25,000 bases of DNA, taken from positions 10,001 to 35,000 of the forward strand of contig CAUYUJ010018492.1 of NCBI GenBank assembly GCA_963575745.1. Reading direction: 5' to 3'. The stretch's first letter is position 1; the number at the start of each line of letters is the position of its first letter. Under the pieces are notes generated by a model. The model saw nothing but the letters and a program-made list of their open reading frames with translations. It was not told the DNA's origin and did no database searches. The stretch is from Prorocentrum cordatum. Its lineage: Eukaryota; Sar; Dinophyceae; Prorocentrales; Prorocentraceae. This document shows, one piece after another, positions 1 through 8,117 of this stretch. Position numbers and translations under genes: made by a program.

Positions 1-526
1 TCATTCTGTCTTCGTTCTGCCCTCACTGCGAAACGAAATGAAATCGAAAACGGGCCACGAAGTCGCCCAAACACCGTTCAGCTCGAGCCCCGCCTGATGC
101 AATCGGGCAAAGCAGCCCAATGTCATCCGTGGCCAAGCCCTGCATGTTACCGCTGGCCAAGCCCGGCCCCAGGACCCCAGCTCTGCGGCACCTCTCGAGC
201 AGGATCAAAAGCTGCCGTGGCCCTGGGCAGCCCGACGTGACCGGGCGAGACCGCGCGGCGCGACATCCACGCGACGCCGAGCTCCCAGGGCGGGGCCGGC
301 CTCTCCAGCCGTGAGGGGGCGAAGAGTGGTTGTGTCGTGCTGGGCGAAAGGGGGGGATAGCAGAGGGGGGGGGGGAATCAGCTCACGTAGCTGATTTTCC
401 CGGCGCCTCCCGGCGCAAGAGGCGGCCACGTATCGAGGAATGGGCCCCTCGGTGGGGCCGAAACCAGATGCATGCAGCAGATTTCGTAACCTCCCTTTCC
501 CTATCCCCCCCTTTCGTCCGGCCCGA
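1..526. other. No recognisable feature
   Basis: GC-rich sequence with short open frames on both strands. None shows a motif, a repeat relationship to the rest of the window or convincing codon structure. A G-run lies near 350-375. I see nothing that can be named. Confidence 0.5.
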
Positions 527-714
527 TAGTAGGGGCCCGACTACAAGAAGCCTTCCACAAGAAACCCAGCCCTGAGACCCCAAGACGGCCACCGATGCTT
601 GGCGTGGGAGCGTCACGCTTCCCATAGCAACACCATCGAAACCCAAAAGAAGCCCAGGGCACCCTGACGGCAAGCAGGGCGTTTCGTGCCATGGGCCTCC
701 ACTGTGCACCTTTC
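527..714 (+). repeat. Dispersed repeat family D, copy 1 (about 185 bp)
   Basis: This stretch aligns over most of its length with 10668-10854. Shared blocks include a CTTCCACAAGAARCCCA block, CCTGAGACCCCA, ATAGCAA, ACCATC and a right end reading ATGGGCYTCCACTGT. The left end seen in copy 2 (ACAGTGGAA) is not preserved here. A more distant relative lies at 7200-7365. It is probably a non-autonomous mobile element, since copy 2 has short inverted ends, but its class is unknown. Confidence 0.65.
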
Positions 715-1092
715 CGCCAGCAGGGAGCGCCTGTCCCAGGGCGGCTGGACAGTTTATACCTCAACGGTGGCCGGTGGGGGTTATGAACTTCCCAGCCGTC
801 CTGGGAAAGGCCCCCCCCCGATCGGGTGCTGCTAGAGGTGCCCCTTGTTCAAGGTGCCCCCAAGATTTCCAAAGAGGCCCCCACGGTCTCCAGAGCACAC
901 CTCGCGAGGCCCAGAGGGCCAGGGGCTCCAGGATCGAGCGAAACGCTGGGGGCGCCTTGGGCCGCGGGCACCTTGTGCAACACCCGACCCGACGGCAAAA
1001 CAATTTATCTTGTCAGCAGAGCAAACACAGCCGGCAGGCGGGTCATGTGATCCTGATTCTTGGGGGGGGGGCCATTGTGGGATTGCTGTCTG
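715..1092. other. Unassigned GC-rich stretch
   Basis: No gene is supported. The sequence has runs of C and G and short open frames only, and no clear relation to other parts of the window. It ends at the start of the 68-bp repeat at 1093. Confidence 0.45.
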
Positions 1093-1160
1093 TGGCGGGC
1101 GTGGTCTCGCAAGCCCGGCTGGGCCAGCACATTTTGCTCGCTACTTCAAGAAAGAAGCAC
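1093..1160 (+). repeat. 68-bp dispersed repeat, copy 1
   Basis: These 68 bases match 24536-24603 with only three substitutions, while the flanks on both sides are unrelated. Identity near 96 percent over 23 kb in a window where most repeats are well diverged suggests a recent copy or a constrained element. I cannot identify it as a tRNA-derived SINE head, since no clear A and B boxes are seen. Confidence 0.75.
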
Positions 1161-1250
1161 CACGCGTGCCCCCGCTACCCAAATACAGCACAAACTTGAA
1201 CTGTTTTGGAGGTCCGCCCGGAAATGTACGATCGGGGCTGGGCCCCCTCC

Positions 1251-1293
1251 CTGGCGCGCGGAGCGCGCCGGGGGCGGCGCCGGAGGCGCTGCC
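1251..1293 (+). repeat. GC-rich inverted block related to the core of a family B element
   Basis: The block starts CTGGCGCGCG and runs through a GGGGCGGCGC...GGAGGCGC stretch that is closely similar in order and wording to 9094-9138. That second copy is the central part of the family B element at 9016-9224. Both are rich in self-complementary GCGC and GGCGCC words. It may be a relic of another such element, or a chance result of extreme GC content. Confidence 0.4.
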
Positions 1294-1317
1294 GGGGCGT
1301 TCCAGCGCCGACCCGAG

Positions 1318-1399
1318 GAGGAGGAGGAGGAGGAGGATAGGATAGGATAGGATAGGATAGGATAGGATAGGATAGGATAGGATAGGATAGGATAGGATT
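1318..1399 (+). repeat. GAG run followed by a (GATAG)n microsatellite, 12 copies
   Basis: A short GAG/GGA run (1318-1335) passes directly into twelve uninterrupted copies of the pentamer GATAG (1336-1395), ending in a partial unit. The perfect periodicity suggests recent expansion by replication slippage. Confidence 0.95.
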
Positions 1400-2211
1400 C
1401 GGCCTTGCGCGTGTGCTGGGGTGACGCAGCTCTACACTTGGTGTGATACGCGTGCAGGACTACAACCTCAAACAATCGCATATCTACTATACGAGGTTAC
1501 GGATTACGCGCGCCGTGCAGCACCCGACACGTGTGTATCGGGGCCGTTCGCAATATTCAGTGTCACACGCGGGCTGGGGGGGACACCCCTCTGGCCCCGA
1601 GGGGGCCGAAACCTCGCGGCACTGTGTGCCAGGCGGGCCCCCGCGGCATCCAACCAGCCCTGGAAAACAATATATAAACACATCTAAACATGTACGGTCG
1701 GCTCGGACGCACCCCCGCGGGGCCCGCACAACGCCTGACACTCGGGCCCCGCAGGCGTCCGATAGGCAGACGTCGGGGTGGGCCCTCGGGGAGCGTCGAA
1801 CCGAAGTGAGAAGGGAGTCGACTGTACTGAAGCACAAAGCGAAGCGGACACACCCGCCTGGTCGGGCACGGCGGGCGAGGCTTCAAAGGGGAGGTGCTGG
1901 TGCCTCACGAAGCCGATCATGTCCATTACCATGCCCATCGCGGCGAATCAGGCCCAGAGAAGGAGGTTACGATCTGGGTCCCCGAGGCCTGCCGTGGAGG
2001 TCAGCTGGGCGTGATCGGGATCCGTGGGCAGCCAGCTCACAAACAGCATGTGTAGAAACATATCCCATTGAAAAGATGAGAAATCACAGCATCCGCCATC
2101 CAGCGGCGTGGCGACGACTGAACCTAAGCCGAGCTTAGGATTTGGAAGCCGTCTCTTTTGCCGCGATACGAGCTCTCAACGCCGCCAGTCGTGTCTGCCA
2201 GGCGTCTGGAT
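1400..2211. other. Intervening sequence, no supported gene
   Basis: No frame carries a recognisable domain. On the minus strand 1700-1950 there is a short stretch with protein-like composition (it includes MGMVMDMIGF), but it is preceded by a stop in frame and has no support. A perfect hairpin with 7-bp arms CCTAAGC / GCTTAGG and a 3-base loop lies at 2123-2139, just beyond the 3' end of the ORF1-like frame. Confidence 0.4.
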
Positions 2212-2778
2212 TCATGGCGTTTTCTTGCCTTTGCCCTTGCCGCACTTCTTGCAGCGGAAGTGTCGGATCGATAATCCGAGCTCCTGCGTCCGTCCGCTCT
2301 GTATGAACGTGGCGTAGAACAGGCGTATCACTTCCAGCGCCTCGCCACCAATCTTGAGACTCGATTCTGCTCCCACCAGACATTTGAACCCTGCGCGCGC
2401 AATGTGTAAATGTGGCGGACCCAGCTCGTCCTTCACGTTGGGGAGCCCAGCTGCCTCTGCGCAAAGCTTTCCAGCGGCCCTGAAAGCCTCGATAATCGGC
2501 GATAGTGTCGGAAGAATCACGCTGACCCAGACCGCCGCCGCCAGGTCGCGGAGGAGCTGCGAGTGCATGCAGAAGCCTTTTAGGAGGAGGGCCAGCGCCG
2601 CTGAAACGTCTTTTCCGCGGAGCGCATTCTCCACTTGGTTCAGTGTGTCCTCGGCTTCGTCCGCTGCCTCTGCCACCTTGCGCCCCTTGGGTCCGCGTGC
2701 TCCGTGTTCGCCACCGGGGGCCTCTTTGCGTTTGCCGAGCTCGATCAGCGCGTTGAGGTGCCCCTTGCTGAAGCTGCT
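2212..2778 (-). CDS. ORF1-like protein of a dinoflagellate-type LINE (fragment)
   Basis: This minus-strand frame is open from a stop at 2779-2781 to the stop at 2212, giving 188 codons with no upstream methionine that is clearly the true start. It is rich in alanine, leucine and acidic residues, with amphipathic helices around ALLLKGF and RDLAAAVW, then LGPPHLH, and near the end IRHFR followed by CKKCGKGKGKK, a basic tail with a CxxC pair. From memory, these local motifs resemble the upstream ORF of dinoflagellate LINEs, whose product is thought to bind element RNA; this was not checked by a search. The frame points the same way as the reverse transcriptase but lies downstream of it, and directly abuts the plus-strand zinc-finger block. 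It could be the 5' part of a second LINE copy or a piece displaced by rearrangement. The N terminus appears cut off. Confidence 0.5.
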   Translation of the reverse strand, partial: SSFSKGHLNALIELGKRKEAPGGEHGARGPKGRKVAEAADEAEDTLNQVENALRGKDVSAALALLLKGFCMHSQLLRDLAAAVWVSVILPTLSPIIEAFRAAGKLCAEAAGLPNVKDELGPPHLHIARAGFKCLVGAESSLKIGGEALEVIRLFYATFIQSGRTQELGLSIRHFRCKKCGKGKGKKTP

Positions 2779-3355
2779 TTACATTGACGAGTTTAGGGGC
2801 TCGGCCTTCGTGGGCTTCACTGTCCTGCGTGCTGCGGCCTACTCTAAGACTTCCGCCCCTCCAGAATGCCTTCCTGAGGCTCACGAGGTTCCTGAGACCG
2901 AGGAGGAGACGGCCCCTGAGGGCCAGTTCGTCTGCAACATGGGGCTCGCCACGGGCGCCAAGTGCAACGAAAAGTTCAGCTCCATGAAGGCGCTCCTCCT
3001 TCATGCTGATCGGGCCCGCCGCTTTCGAAATGAATCCGCACTTTTGACAGTGACCAACCAATGTTTTAAATGCTCACAAGTCCTGAACACAAAAGAGAAC
3101 GCGGAGAGGCACGTCATGAGATCGTTCAAACGAAATGTATGCAGTCGTGGGAGGAGCTCTTCCTCGGCACAAGATGCCCAGACCCCCGGCGGTCCTCAAT
3201 GTCCTGTATGTAGTCATGGGGCTCAAAGTCTTTATGAGCTTCAAGTGCACGTTCGCTCTCACTGTTCCGCACCTCAGCCTGAAGCCAGACGCAGTCGGCA
3301 ACATGTCGCAGGCGGCGGCGGGATCAGTGCAGGACGTCGACCCCGAAGAGACTAG
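2779..3355 (+). pseudogene. C2H2-like zinc-finger tail of a LINE ORF2, in opposite orientation to the RT
   Basis: The plus-strand frame ending at 3355 carries three finger-like blocks. The first, about 2931-3006, has a cysteine, a long gap, then C-x3-F-x5-L-x2-H. The second, about 3061-3111, begins CFKC and has a single histidine at standard spacing. The third, 3200-3262, is a textbook C-x2-C-x12-H-x3-H finger. Before them is an acidic linker. Zinc fingers after the RT are typical of dinoflagellate LINE ORF2 as I recall, and probably bind nucleic acid during target-primed reverse transcription. Spacing and codon composition make the plus strand the coding one here, yet the reverse transcriptase this tail should follow is on the minus strand. 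No start codon is assigned: the open frame runs further left, but its first part is antisense to the ORF1-like frame. It cannot be expressed with the RT as it stands. Confidence 0.75.
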
Positions 3356-3706
3356 CGTGTAGAAGTCCTCACAATGTTCGTCGGCGCACCTAAGGTCCTC
3401 CAGGATCTGCCGTGCCCAAGGGTTGGCCTTCGGGCGGAGGGTCCAGTCGGGATTGATCGTGTCGAAACTCCCCATGGACCCCAGGATACACGCTCTGAGC
3501 TGACGATGCGCCTCTGGACAGCGAGGCCAACTCTGGAGCCAACCAAGACGACGCACCCGAAGCTCCTCCGAAGCCGGCAAGATCTTCCAATACTCCCAGA
3601 CATTTTTAGATGGCCATCTGCGGATCTCCCCGTCATCGCCCCTGGTGGTCCCCTGGAGGCCAAGACCCCGACGCATGGCTAGAAGCAACGCCCTGTCCGC
3701 CAGCTC
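3335..3706 (-). pseudogene. LINE ORF2 segment after the RT (thumb and connection), beyond an in-frame UGA
   Basis: This segment continues the reading frame of the large RT ORF after a UGA at 3707-3709. The first codons follow in phase, and the text includes MRRGLGLQ, then EELRVRRLGWLQSW and NPWARQILEDL. These match the region between the RT thumb and the zinc fingers that I recall in dinoflagellate LINEs. The same frame stays open down to 3074, but that lower part is antisense to the zinc-finger block and is probably not real protein. The standard code makes the UGA a stop, so this is read as a nonsense mutation in a dead copy. I set the left limit near 3335 because family-like sequence fades there. 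Confidence 0.65.
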
Positions 3707-6388
3707 TCAATAGGAGGCGTCGGGGACGCGCGCCTCCATGCCCGAGAGGAGGGCCGCCTGAACGAACGAGATAATCGCCATCCTCTTGATGGCCCGAGCA
3801 GCGGGCTTGAACAAGAAGCAAGAGATGAGCCCCATACCGATTTTCCCAGCTTGGACGCGCTTCGTCTTTTCCGCGGCCAGGGGCCCCGTCGAAGTGAGCC
3901 AACCTCCCAGCGCTCTGATGTGACGGCCCCGAATGCCTGACGTCTTTAGAGCTCCGCTGTGCCATGGTCGGCGTTGACCTGTGCAGCCTCGACCAAAGAT
4001 CCAAGCGAGCGTGACCCTCTTCTCGGGGTTCAGAGAGATGCCGATCTCCAAGAGGGCCTCTCGGAGGTGGAAACTGCTCGACTCCGCCGGCGCCGCCAGG
4101 GGCGCCGCCTCGTTCCCGTTGGCGCGAGGCTCAGGTCCCCATCCAGGAATGACTATCATCGCGATGTCGTCCGCGAAAATCGTCAAACCCACATCGCTCG
4201 CAGAACCGCCGATCTCGATCGCCTCGGCGCATTGTCTCGAAGACGTCCTCGAACGATGATCGTGAAATCGAGCGAGGCCCACTTCGTAATAATACGGAAA
4301 AGCTCTGGCAGGGTTAGGGTGGCCCATCATCTCCCCCGTCGACGGTCGAAGTGTTATAGGGCCCGATGGAGATTCGATCTGAAGAGCCCCCTGGACGGCA
4401 CGACGATGTTGACATACGATGTCCTCCTGGGGGTAAGGGGAGGGGAGGGTCTCGAGGATGGTGTCTCTGTCCGTGCTCGCGAAAGCGTTCGTCGCATCCA
4501 CGTTCGCGATGGCATGCGAGAGGCCCTCCTGTTCAAGCCTCCACGAAGCACGCGCCTGCGCTGCGATGGCGTCCTCGCGCCTCCTTCGGAGGGCGAAGCC
4601 GTGGCAGTGAGGTGGTAATCTGCTGCGAACCGATCGGCCTCGACGCCAGAGGTGAGAGTGCAAGGCCTTGCCCATTGGGCAAAATAAGTGCGTCCACCTC
4701 TGGTCAGCTGCCCCCGACTTGCCATTCCTCTTGTCCAGGCCCAGGCACGAAGAGATATCGAAGTGCAATGGTGACTGTCTGGACCGCCTGAAGCTCGCAA
4801 TGACGTCCGTGATCCGCTCGAGGAAGGCCGTCGCCGTCGAGGGGCGCTGGCAGGCGCCCAGCCCGCCTCGCCTGAAAGAGTCCCACACCTCCTCGTCCAA
4901 CAATAGGAGCCATAATTCCGACGGCATCGACCAGCGCGGGCAAGCTCGGCGCTTCGGCGAGGATCTCAACACCTTCAGCATGCCCTGTGAGTCCAACTGG
5001 GCCTGCTCCAGGTTGACAAGCTGCATCGTGTCGTACCTCGCCTGGTCCGAGCTGGAATTGTTGTCCTCCTCGTCCTCATAGTGTACTCGGTCGAATCGTT
5101 CGGTGAGTTCGGCCTGGGGATCGCATGGCGTTCCTCCATGCCCCCCTCGGAGGCCGCCCTCTGCATGTAGGTGATGATCTGCTCGACGTCGCACTGCTCC
5201 GTCTTCGTCAAAGTATCGCCGTTGGCGGGGGCCGCGTCCCCGACGAGCAAGCCTGCGAATCAACCGTTGCACTGTATTGTGATCGTGGGCCGACCATGCT
5301 TCATTCAGTTCACTCACGATCTCGTCCGTCTTCTCCTTAGCGGTCTGCTTTGAAGTACAGCGGATGCGGAGAGTCAACCTGGCCAGCTTGAGTTCGATCT
5401 CCTGCCGCGTCTCCGTGTTTCTCCCCGCGCGCGTGCCTGTCAGTAGCTCGCGCCGCCCCAATAAGTGAAATCTTTGCTCTTCCATGTCCGGTTTCGAGCT
5501 TTCAGACGGCGACGGCTTGCCGAAGACCTCCCGAGCTTTGTTCACCACTAGAGTCGCGGTTGAGTTCCAGAGCTCGTCCGTCGTCGGGCGCGTGCAGAGT
5601 CGTGCCCATTCAGGCTCGTCGGTGTTCAGTTGTTCCGTATGTATCTGCTCAATCAAGCATGTGCACCCGTCTCCCCTGCGAGCCGCCGCCATGATCCGAT
5701 CAAGATCCAGACCAGTCTGGCTTCCCATCTGGGATTGGCAACAATAAGAAAACTCCACGAAGACGGGCCTGTGGTCGCGGTCGTCGAAGGTCTGGATGGG
5801 TCGAAGCCGTCGGCCTGCGGACCCCAGCACCCTACAGTTCGTCATGTGCGCCATCAGGCCCTGGGGGATGTGGGTGAAGTCGGTGCACGAGCTCTTCCCC
5901 ATGTTGCCGTAGTACGTGGGGCCCGCATCCGTGAACGTGTTGCAGGCGGCCATCTCGCAGTCCTGCAACATCTGGTGCCAGAACCTGCCCGCCAAGCCTT
6001 CAGCCGATGGGGAATATGTGCCCACCGCTCGGTCCTCTTCGTCGTCTTCCCAGTAGTGCAGCGCTGCCTCGTCCAGCGACGTCTCGGGCGGAGTCCCCAA
6101 GCCATCGTTCAGGTCGCATCCTATCACTGGGTGCAACGGGCGCCGACCGACTCGATCGTGGCTCTCGTCCATGCGATGAGGGCCTGGACCGTCTTCCGAT
6201 ATGCAGCTGCATGTCCTCGCCCCTGAGGCCGGCAGGGGAAGTAGAGGGCAATGAACAGTACGTCGAAGGTCGCCGTCTTCAAGCGCACAGCGCCCGCACG
6301 GCCTGCTAGAGCAGGAGGAGGTGCGTACAGCCGATGGAAGACTCGCGGAGGGAATACCTTCTTGTGCATCATGATCGAACCCCCGCAC
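3707..6388 (-). CDS. LINE ORF2 main part: C-terminal half of the endonuclease and reverse transcriptase
   Basis: The frame encodes 893 residues from the first possible start, but roughly the first 85 are an out-of-frame overlap with the endonuclease N-terminal frame. Real homology starts near residue 88. Endonuclease motifs are GCDLND (residues 90-95) and DRDHRPV (203-209), the latter holding the catalytic Asp-His pair of the endonuclease/exonuclease/phosphatase fold. Reverse transcriptase follows: a PRWSMP box, GLDKRNGK, motif A with VDATNAF (aspartate 631), motif B GEMMGHPNPARAF near residue 688, motif C FADD (738-741), then a motif D-like ISLNPEKRV and LGGWLTS. The product would nick target DNA and copy element RNA from the nick. 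The frame ends at a UGA that interrupts the conserved region. The parts are good enough to be a fairly young but inactive copy. Confidence 0.85.
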   Translation of the reverse strand: MRGFDHDAQEGIPSASLPSAVRTSSCSSRPCGRCALEDGDLRRTVHCPLLPLPASGARTCSCISEDGPGPHRMDESHDRVGRRPLHPVIGCDLNDGLGTPPETSLDEAALHYWEDDEEDRAVGTYSPSAEGLAGRFWHQMLQDCEMAACNTFTDAGPTYYGNMGKSSCTDFTHIPQGLMAHMTNCRVLGSAGRRLRPIQTFDDRDHRPVFVEFSYCCQSQMGSQTGLDLDRIMAAARRGDGCTCLIEQIHTEQLNTDEPEWARLCTRPTTDELWNSTATLVVNKAREVFGKPSPSESSKPDMEEQRFHLLGRRELLTGTRAGRNTETRQEIELKLARLTLRIRCTSKQTAKEKTDEIVSELNEAWSAHDHNTVQRLIRRLARRGRGPRQRRYFDEDGAVRRRADHHLHAEGGLRGGHGGTPCDPQAELTERFDRVHYEDEEDNNSSSDQARYDTMQLVNLEQAQLDSQGMLKVLRSSPKRRACPRWSMPSELWLLLLDEEVWDSFRRGGLGACQRPSTATAFLERITDVIASFRRSRQSPLHFDISSCLGLDKRNGKSGAADQRWTHLFCPMGKALHSHLWRRGRSVRSRLPPHCHGFALRRRREDAIAAQARASWRLEQEGLSHAIANVDATNAFASTDRDTILETLPSPYPQEDIVCQHRRAVQGALQIESPSGPITLRPSTGEMMGHPNPARAFPYYYEVGLARFHDHRSRTSSRQCAEAIEIGGSASDVGLTIFADDIAMIVIPGWGPEPRANGNEAAPLAAPAESSSFHLREALLEIGISLNPEKRVTLAWIFGRGCTGQRRPWHSGALKTSGIRGRHIRALGGWLTSTGPLAAEKTKRVQAGKIGMGLISCFLFKPAARAIKRMAIISFVQAALLSGMEARVPDASY

Positions 6389-6702
6389 GACTTGTTGCTG
6401 GCCCTAGTCCATCCGAAGGAGATCTCCCAGTGCTTTTCGTGCATGAAAATCTGGTGGTCGTCCTCTCCCTTCCGCCTGCAAGTCCCTGGCAGAAGGATCA
6501 CTCCGATGTTGTGAAACTCCTGATATATATCTGTGCATCTCATCGGGCCGACGAGGTGCATCGGGTTATACGTGCATGCCCTTATCCTTGTATGTCCGCT
6601 CGGTTGGGGGCGTTGGCCTGGCAAACGCGTCATTCCCCAAACAGCAATGAAAATCACCAGCTGCAGGCGCCCGTGGCGAGGAGCGGACGCCTGCGGGGCC
6701 AT
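6124..6702 (-). CDS. LINE ORF2 5' part: N-terminal half of the endonuclease
   Basis: A 192-residue frame starting at an ATG at 6702-6700. It holds the opening of an endonuclease/exonuclease/phosphatase domain: TYNPMHL (metal-site asparagine), a hydrophobic strand ending LLPGT, then WTRASNKSCGGSIMMHKK and a strand DVLFIALYF. The frame stops at 6124, and the domain resumes in another minus-strand frame at GCDLND, so a frameshift lies near 6115-6130. The position where AP endonucleases usually have a catalytic glutamate reads G-T after the strand; this may be a family trait or damage, and I cannot tell which. Upstream on this strand is a short leader and then the GGA array at 6827, which probably marks the element's 5' side. 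Confidence 0.75.
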   Translation of the reverse strand: MAPQASAPRHGRLQLVIFIAVWGMTRLPGQRPQPSGHTRIRACTYNPMHLVGPMRCTDIYQEFHNIGVILLPGTCRRKGEDDHQIFMHEKHWEISFGWTRASNKSCGGSIMMHKKVFPPRVFHRLYAPPPALAGRAGAVRLKTATFDVLFIALYFPCRPQGRGHAAAYRKTVQALIAWTRATIESVGARCTQ

Positions 6703-6826
6703 CCGCCACCCTCTCTCAAGGGCTCGGCAGGCCCCGCGCGCGACGAATCATGCCGCTGTCGCGGAATCTCTTTCCTCTGAAGTGGGAGGAGCCGCGAAGG
6801 AGGGTGGTTCGGGCCGCTGCGGCGGC

Positions 6827-6957
6827 TGGAGGAGGAGGAGGGAGAGGAGGAGGAGGGGGAAGGGGAGGGGGAGGAGGAGGAGGATGAGGAGGAGGAGGAG
6901 GAGGAGGGGAGGAGGAGAAGGAGGAGGAGGAGGAGGAGGAGGCGGAGGAGGCGGAGG
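6827..6957 (+). repeat. (GGA)n purine array
   Basis: About 130 bases of near-perfect GGA with GGGGA, GATGA and GGCGGA interruptions. All purines lie on the plus strand, so the duplex could form triplex or other non-B structures. Poly-Glu, poly-Gly, poly-Ser and poly-Leu frames across it are by-products. Confidence 0.95.
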
Positions 6958-7045
6958 TCCTGGGCGTAAGCCATTCCGCGCCGCCGCATCCTCGCTCTTT
7001 ATCCGAAAGTGCGGGGGGGTACGCGCCGCCATGCTGCATTTAGGC

Positions 7046-7205
7046 TTAGGTCGGGCGTGTCCTCCTGCAGGCGGACTTTGGACGAAAAATCAAAGATATT
7101 CAAAACATATGAGCAGATGAGGAATCAGTCAAGGTACTTTAGATTTTGGGGGAAACTTGTTCCAGGACTATGTTTTTGTAACTTTTGAATGCAGTGCGGG
7201 CGCGG
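7046..7205 (+). mobile_element. Family A short TIR element, right end decayed
   Basis: The left end is a good family A terminus: TTAGGTCGGGCGTGTCC, then a CTGCAGGCGGA segment. An AT-rich interior follows, ending near TTGAATGC, which resembles the interior just before the right end of the copy at 7874-8117. The expected right terminus (GCCTGTAG...CCCGACCTAA) is not seen, so no target duplication can be tested. Confidence 0.55.
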
Positions 7206-7365
7206 TCGCAAGAAACCATCGCGAGAAACCCAACCCTGAATACCCGCACGCGAGGTAAAGCCGAGGGGAAACCAGGAGTACCCTGAACGCAGCAGCTTCG
7301 TAACGGCCGAGGGAAGTCACCGCGCAGCGCGCGGATCGGAGAAGCCCAGGGTACCCTGGCGAATA
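7200..7365 (+). repeat. Dispersed repeat family D, diverged copy
   Basis: This stretch shares GAGAAACCCAACCCTGA and AAGCCCAGGGYACCCTG blocks with the copies at 527-714 and 10668-10854. It appears rearranged or partly duplicated compared with them. It runs directly into the TTTCTTG tandem array. Confidence 0.45.
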
Positions 7366-7492
7366 GCACTTGGTTTCTTGATGCGCGCCTCCGCTGTATT
7401 GGTTTCTCGATGCACTTGGTTTCTTGATGATGCCTACCACTTGGTTTCTTGATGCCTAGCACCTGGTTTCTTGGTGCACTTGGTTTCCCATA
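7366..7492 (+). repeat. Tandem repeat of GCACTTGGTTTCTTGATG units
   Basis: The 18-base word recurs about six times with spacers of 0-12 bases, for example at 7366, 7412, 7437 and 7479. Related TTTCTTG words occur inside family D copy 2 (10740s and 10830s), so the array probably expanded from family D sequence. Confidence 0.8.
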
Positions 7493-7671
7493 GAGGGGCG
7501 AGCCCGACTTGAGTCTGGGCTCGACCCGCTACGCCACCGAGGGCACCCCTGGAGTACGTACAGGCAGAGCCCCAGCGAGCCACCAAGGGGCCCGCCGCGG
7601 GCCCAGGCCTTGTCGCCCACCACGAGCGCGCACCCGTGGGGACACCAACAGGTATCGATGCCGCCACCTAC
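7493..7671 (-). other. Unassigned stretch with open minus-strand frames
   Basis: GC-rich sequence open in two minus-strand frames. One has protein-like wording (VVGDKAWARGG), but there is no recognisable domain and no independent support. GAGCCC...GGGCTC forms a small inverted pair at about 7500-7525. Confidence 0.25.
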
Positions 7672-7879
7672 TCCTAGGTTTGTCGATTCCACGACAATGG
7701 ACACCCTAACAGTCCTATCATTGAATTTTGAATGTGTTTGAAATGTCGGAAAAATGTCCTGGAAATGTTTCAAACATTTTTTACATGTTTAAAACATGCT
7801 TGCAGCATCCTTTATAGACATCTGGAAATAATGTGGCAGCATGCCTCCTCTCCATTGATCGTCGTCCACAATCCTAGGT
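7672..7879 (+). mobile_element. Family C short TIR element, copy 1, with perfect 8-bp target duplication
   Basis: The element proper is 7680-7871 (192 bp). It starts TTGTCGATTCCACGAC and ends GTCGTCCACAA, whose complement starts TTGTGGACGAC, so the ends are imperfect inverted repeats. It is flanked on both sides by TCCTAGGT (7672-7679 and 7872-7879). The interior is AT-rich with no coding capacity. A diverged copy lies at 9676-9898. An 8-bp duplication is typical of hAT-like DNA transposons; the element would need a transposase from elsewhere. It sits exactly at the edge of the following family A copy. Confidence 0.85.
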
Positions 7880-8117
7880 CGGGCGTGTCCCCCTACAGGC
7901 AGATTTGGAGCGATTCGGGTATACCATTTTCAACATTCAAGAAAAACAAAGCACACTCCAAACTAGTACAACAGAGCTTCTTAAAACACCGAATCTACTC
8001 CACTTTTGAAATATAAAAAACTACTCCAAAATATTAAAAAAATATCGGGAAATCGTCCCCAGGCTATGTTTGGACGATTTGGAAATGCTCCCCCTGTAGA
8101 GGGACGCGCCCGCCTGG
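7874..8117 (+). mobile_element. Family A short TIR element, diverged long copy
   Basis: The left end reads TAGGTCGGGCGTGTCC, then CCCTACAGG. The right end is TCCCCCTGTAGAGGGACGCGCCCG at 8089-8112, matching in inverse. The interior of about 200 bp is AT-rich and includes GGGAAATCGTCCCC. Outer bases are decayed and no target duplication is visible; the family C insertion at 7680-7871 disrupts its left flank. Confidence 0.65.

Larger units (their letters stand above)
2779..6780 (-). mobile_element. Degenerate non-LTR retrotransposon (LINE), tail inverted
   Basis: Together the segments form one element reading right to left: leader (6703-6780), endonuclease, reverse transcriptase, connection, and a zinc-finger tail that is inverted. 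Defects seen are one frameshift near 6115-6130, one UGA at 3707-3709, and the inverted 3' block of about 570 bp. No poly-A or simple-repeat 3' end and no target duplication could be identified. The right boundary is set by the GGA microsatellite and the left by the inverted block. It could also be several fragments placed side by side. Confidence 0.75.

Noticed and set aside
2354-2778. Plus-strand open frame upstream of the zinc fingers as part of the same protein
   Set aside because: It is antisense to the ORF1-like frame and is Ser/Ala/Pro-rich without motif; the ORF1-like reading on the minus strand fits better.
3074-3334. Lower part of a minus-strand open frame as protein
   Set aside because: It is antisense to the well-formed zinc fingers on the plus strand and loses LINE-like wording, so it is a shadow frame.
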